The translations under genes were made by a program, and so were the position numbers. From assembly GCA_039105265.1 (NCBI GenBank), contig JAPFFF010000011.1, positions 3,658,001 through 3,722,000 on the forward strand: 64,000 nucleotides of DNA, given 5' to 3'. The notes below the pieces were generated by a model. That model made no database searches, was not told the DNA's origin, and worked only from the letters and a program-made list of their open reading frames with translations. Positions 61,198 to 64,000 of this stretch are shown here, in pieces. How positions within the stretch are numbered: position 1 is the stretch's first letter; each line of letters begins with the position of its first letter. The DNA comes from Tritrichomonas musculus (Eukaryota; Parabasalia; Tritrichomonadida; Tritrichomonadidae).

Positions 61198-64000
61198 TTA
61201 TTCTTCATCTAGTTTATCATCCAATTGAATATGTCTTTTTACGTCGACATTAGATTCATAATAAGAATCAAAATTAGATAAATCACGAGAACTATTTCTC
61301 GAAAATTCATTTTGATAAGAACTTGCAGATTTTTTCAAAGAAAAGTTTGCTTTGAAATTTTTAATAAATGCTGCAATGAGTATTAATAAAAGAAAGCCAA
61401 TTTTAATCAAATCAGTGACTGGAGATATAGTATTAAACAATTCTTTTGCCAAAGGATTAATTGTAAATAATGAAGTAAAAGCTTCATTGGCCTTTTTACG
61501 AATGGGTTCTCCATCTGAATCTAAAATATTTAAAACTATTCTCATAACAATAGCAATTGGATCGTAATCATATTGTAATTCCTTAAGTATTTGTTTTTTT
61601 AGCCATTTAATTATTTTATTCTTTATTTTCTTTACAATTGATACATTTGAAATAGCTGAAAGTACAAGATCCTTACATTTTGATTTTATAGCTGAAAAAA
61701 GCTTATCACCACAAAATTTAATTAAATCTTTAACTGTTGATTCTGGTGATGCAAAGAATTCAGCCAATTTTGTAGCAACAAAACCTATAAAAATGGCAAG
61801 AATAATTAATATTCCAGCTAAAAAAGGTTTAAACTTTTGCAACAAATTGCAAATAATAATATAGGCTTGACATCAAAAAGGCAATGACTCTCTTCTATAA
61901 CTATATCATCTAAAAGAGGATCAACACATATTCCAAATTCACAACCTGCCATTGTTCTTCTGATGTAAAAATGCAGCCCTAAAAGGCCTGATATCTTGTC
62001 ATCGATGCATTCGCAAATTTTTTCAAAAATTTTATCAATAATTATGGTGATACTACATTTCTTTCCATAAATTAATTCAGGATCTTCAATAAAACTGATG
62101 TCTTTTTTCTTTTTGTTTCCAAAAAAAATCCTTGCTCCTGATTTATCTTTAAGTTCAAAAGGGAAGAATCCAGCTTTGAATGAAATATATGTATATGCTT
62201 TATTTGGTTTACGTATATCGCATGTTTGAGAAGGAAAATAATTCATAATGGGTTTTTTCCAATCATGTTCAATGCAAGCATGTATTCTCATGAATGTTTC
62301 GTTAATGGTTCTATCACAATCAGTTGGTAAATAGAGAGATAATTTATTTGACAAATCTTTATATTCTTTTTCAAAAAACTGTTCATAGCTTTTGTGATCA
62401 GGATTGTCGATATGATATTTTTTTGTTACATTATCAATAAAAATAGACCATGATTCGAGAATAAGTTCTCTGAGGTATCTTTGAAATAATATCCATGTGT
62501 ATTTACATTCTGGACAATTTTTGAGTGAAAATATTTTTTGTAATTGGATTTTAATAAATGTATCAACGCTCATGCAAATAGGATATTCATAATTGTAAGC
62601 TGTATTTCTGTTTACATTGATAAATAAATCTCTCAAGGATTCTTTATCTCTTTGTGTGAAAATATGATCATATGATCTTATTTTGTTTGGATCAAATATC
62701 CATGGACGTTTGCTTTTAAAACTCTCGATGTAAATTGTCTGTTTGCTCTTCTTCAAATCATATTCATTCAATATTGAATTAACCTGATCATCTTTAGGAA
62801 TTTTTGAAATTTTAAAAAAATCTTTTTTAGTACATATAATTCTTGTTGTTCCTTTTTTACCATTTCTTCCAGTTCTTCCATATGCTTGGCCTAATGATCT
62901 ATTGTTTCGTGGTCCATAAGCGATTATAACATGAAGAGGAAAATCATTTGCATATTCAATATTTGTTCCACGGCCACAAAAATTTGTTCCTAATGTAACC
63001 ATTCCTTTTAGTCCTGATGAATTTTCAATTGTTGATTTATTCATATCTGTTCCATTGAAAATTAATAAATTTATTTCTTTGTGCTCTGTTTTGATTAATG
63101 CTTGCATCTCGTCTATTTCTTTTACATTTTCAAAAATAACTAAAACAGGATTTCCTTTTTTATGAAAAAACACAATTTCTTCCAATATTTTCTTATTTCT
63201 ATCATCTTTATTTTGGCACAAAACAGGAGGTAAATCTTTTCTTATATTTAATTGATTCTCTGGTATTTCTACGGTATCAAGATTATAATATTTTTTCAGT
63301 ATTTTTTTATCTTTTTGAGTTCCAATGGTTCCAGTAAATCCCCAAACAACTTTATAGAGATTAACATAAATAGGATGAGAAATGAATAAATAATTGAGTG
63401 ATAATGGTCTTATATGAATGTTCAAATGTGGATTTGCCTTTTTTTCTTTTATTCCAATGAATTGATGAATGAAACCACTGAATTCTTTCTCTTTTTCAAT
63501 AATTCCTTTGTGTTCTGCATCAAAAGGAATAATTTCATAAAAATTTTCTTTTTCATCTTTTTCAATTTTATATCTTGTTCCATCTTTAAATTTCAATGCA
63601 AAATCAATTTCTCTTTGCATTTGAATAACATCATTGATGTTAATATCATTGCATTTAGGCCAGGAAGTTTTTATTACATCCAATATTTCATTAGCTTTCT
63701 TTTTCTCTTGATGCATATCATACACTTTCTCTAAAATAGGAATTGCATTTGATTTCATCTCTCTTGATATTATGGTTCCATTTGTAAGTTCATCTATTAA
63801 TATTGTATCCGATTCATCAATTATGAGACAGCAATTCTTAAAATAATCATTTAAAGAGTCTTCATTGGAAGGTTTTTCTTCGCATTCTCGCATATACCAG
63901 CCTTCAAAATTGAAGAAAGTTGAAAAAACAATATCGCTTTTTTTAAAGACTTTGGTATTCATATTGGATGAATTGTCAAATCTTCTTTTATGATATAAAT
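61198..64000 (-). CDS. SecA-like DEAD ATPase with C-terminal membrane segment; 5' end outside window, one frameshift
   Basis: The frame is open at the right window edge, so the N-terminus with Walker A is missing. SecA-type motor motifs in order are: DIVFSTFFNFEGWYM, LIIDESDTILIDE (Walker B; bacterial SecA has DEVDSILIDEA), GFTGTIGT (like GMTGTA), VTLGTNFCGRGTNIEY (like VTIATNMAGRGTDI), and LGQAYGRTGRNGKKGTT (like NQLRGRSGRQGDPGSS). After about 700 residues the first frame ends at 61818 just past ILLFAICC. An overlapping frame continues with KPFLAGILIILAIFIGFVAT and a second hydrophobic helix (LIKIGFLLLILIAAFI) to 61198, with no own ATG, so one frameshift separates body and tail. SecA-like proteins are known in several protists. 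Here the C-terminal TM helices suggest a membrane-anchored motor; substrate unknown. Confidence 0.8.

Overview
The window is nuclear DNA of a parabasalid protist (trichomonad), most likely Tritrichomonas or a close relative. The evidence is strongly AT-rich intergenic DNA, near-absence of canonical introns, TCAYWW initiator-like motifs shortly upstream of many start codons, TAAA at several stop codons, and a gene content typical of trichomonads: BspA-type leucine-rich-repeat (LRR) surface proteins, proteins with a shared N-terminal domain followed by ankyrin repeats or BspA LRRs, Sel1-repeat kinases, BTB-like/F5-8C proteins, a SecA-like ATPase, papain-like and vWA proteins, and tandem calponin-homology (CH) coiled-coil proteins. 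The species call is inferred from family composition, not from a search.

Layout. 1-7.6 kb: a head-to-head pair of paralogous actin-binding CH-CH coiled-coil genes with a shared 541-bp divergent promoter. 7.7-11.3 kb: a local duplication in which a tRNA-Arg(UCU) gene occurs three times, twice followed by a UBE2D-like E2 gene (one intact, one frameshifted). 10.4-12.3 kb: relics of a kinase and of Sel1-repeat genes, then a 36-bp minisatellite. 12.8-20.9 kb: an ordinary gene block with a tubulin-tyrosine-ligase-like enzyme, a BTB-like/F5-8C protein, a coiled-coil protein, a DZIP1-like zinc-finger protein with a Q-rich tract, and a tRNA-Leu(UAA). 21.2-25.6 kb: a broken Rab-like GTPase and a large membrane protein joining a beta-helix ectodomain to a C13 (legumain/GPI8-like) peptidase fold. 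25.7-27.3 kb: an approximately 1.6-kb segment bounded by 29-bp inverted repeats next to TTAA, holding a decayed gene. 27.6-31.2 kb: an ankyrin gene in which nine intact repeats are each separated by AT-rich, stop-containing spacers. 31.2-34.9 kb: gene-poor, with two relics of the DZIP1-like gene and a second tRNA-Leu. 34.9-52.8 kb: a BspA/ankyrin island, interrupted at 44.8-47.7 kb by a vWA gene and a papain-like gene. 53.7-64 kb: a small unknown gene, a Sel1 kinase, a large BTB-like/BspA protein and the 3' part of a SecA-like ATPase.

Most notable points: (1) the ankyrin repeats look like single-repeat exons, and an intervening sequence sits at the same place in three related genes (near 29.9, 43.3 and 49.7 kb), suggesting unrecognised non-canonical introns; (2) the beta-helix/transmembrane/C13 peptidase architecture; (3) neighbouring vWA and papain/zinc-ribbon genes that look like halves of one protein; (4) a bacterial-type SecA motor in a eukaryote; (5) duplicated tRNA-Leu genes with a short variable arm and an extra D-arm base. 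Several otherwise well-preserved genes carry exactly one frameshift or stop, so assembly errors must be separated from real pseudogenes.
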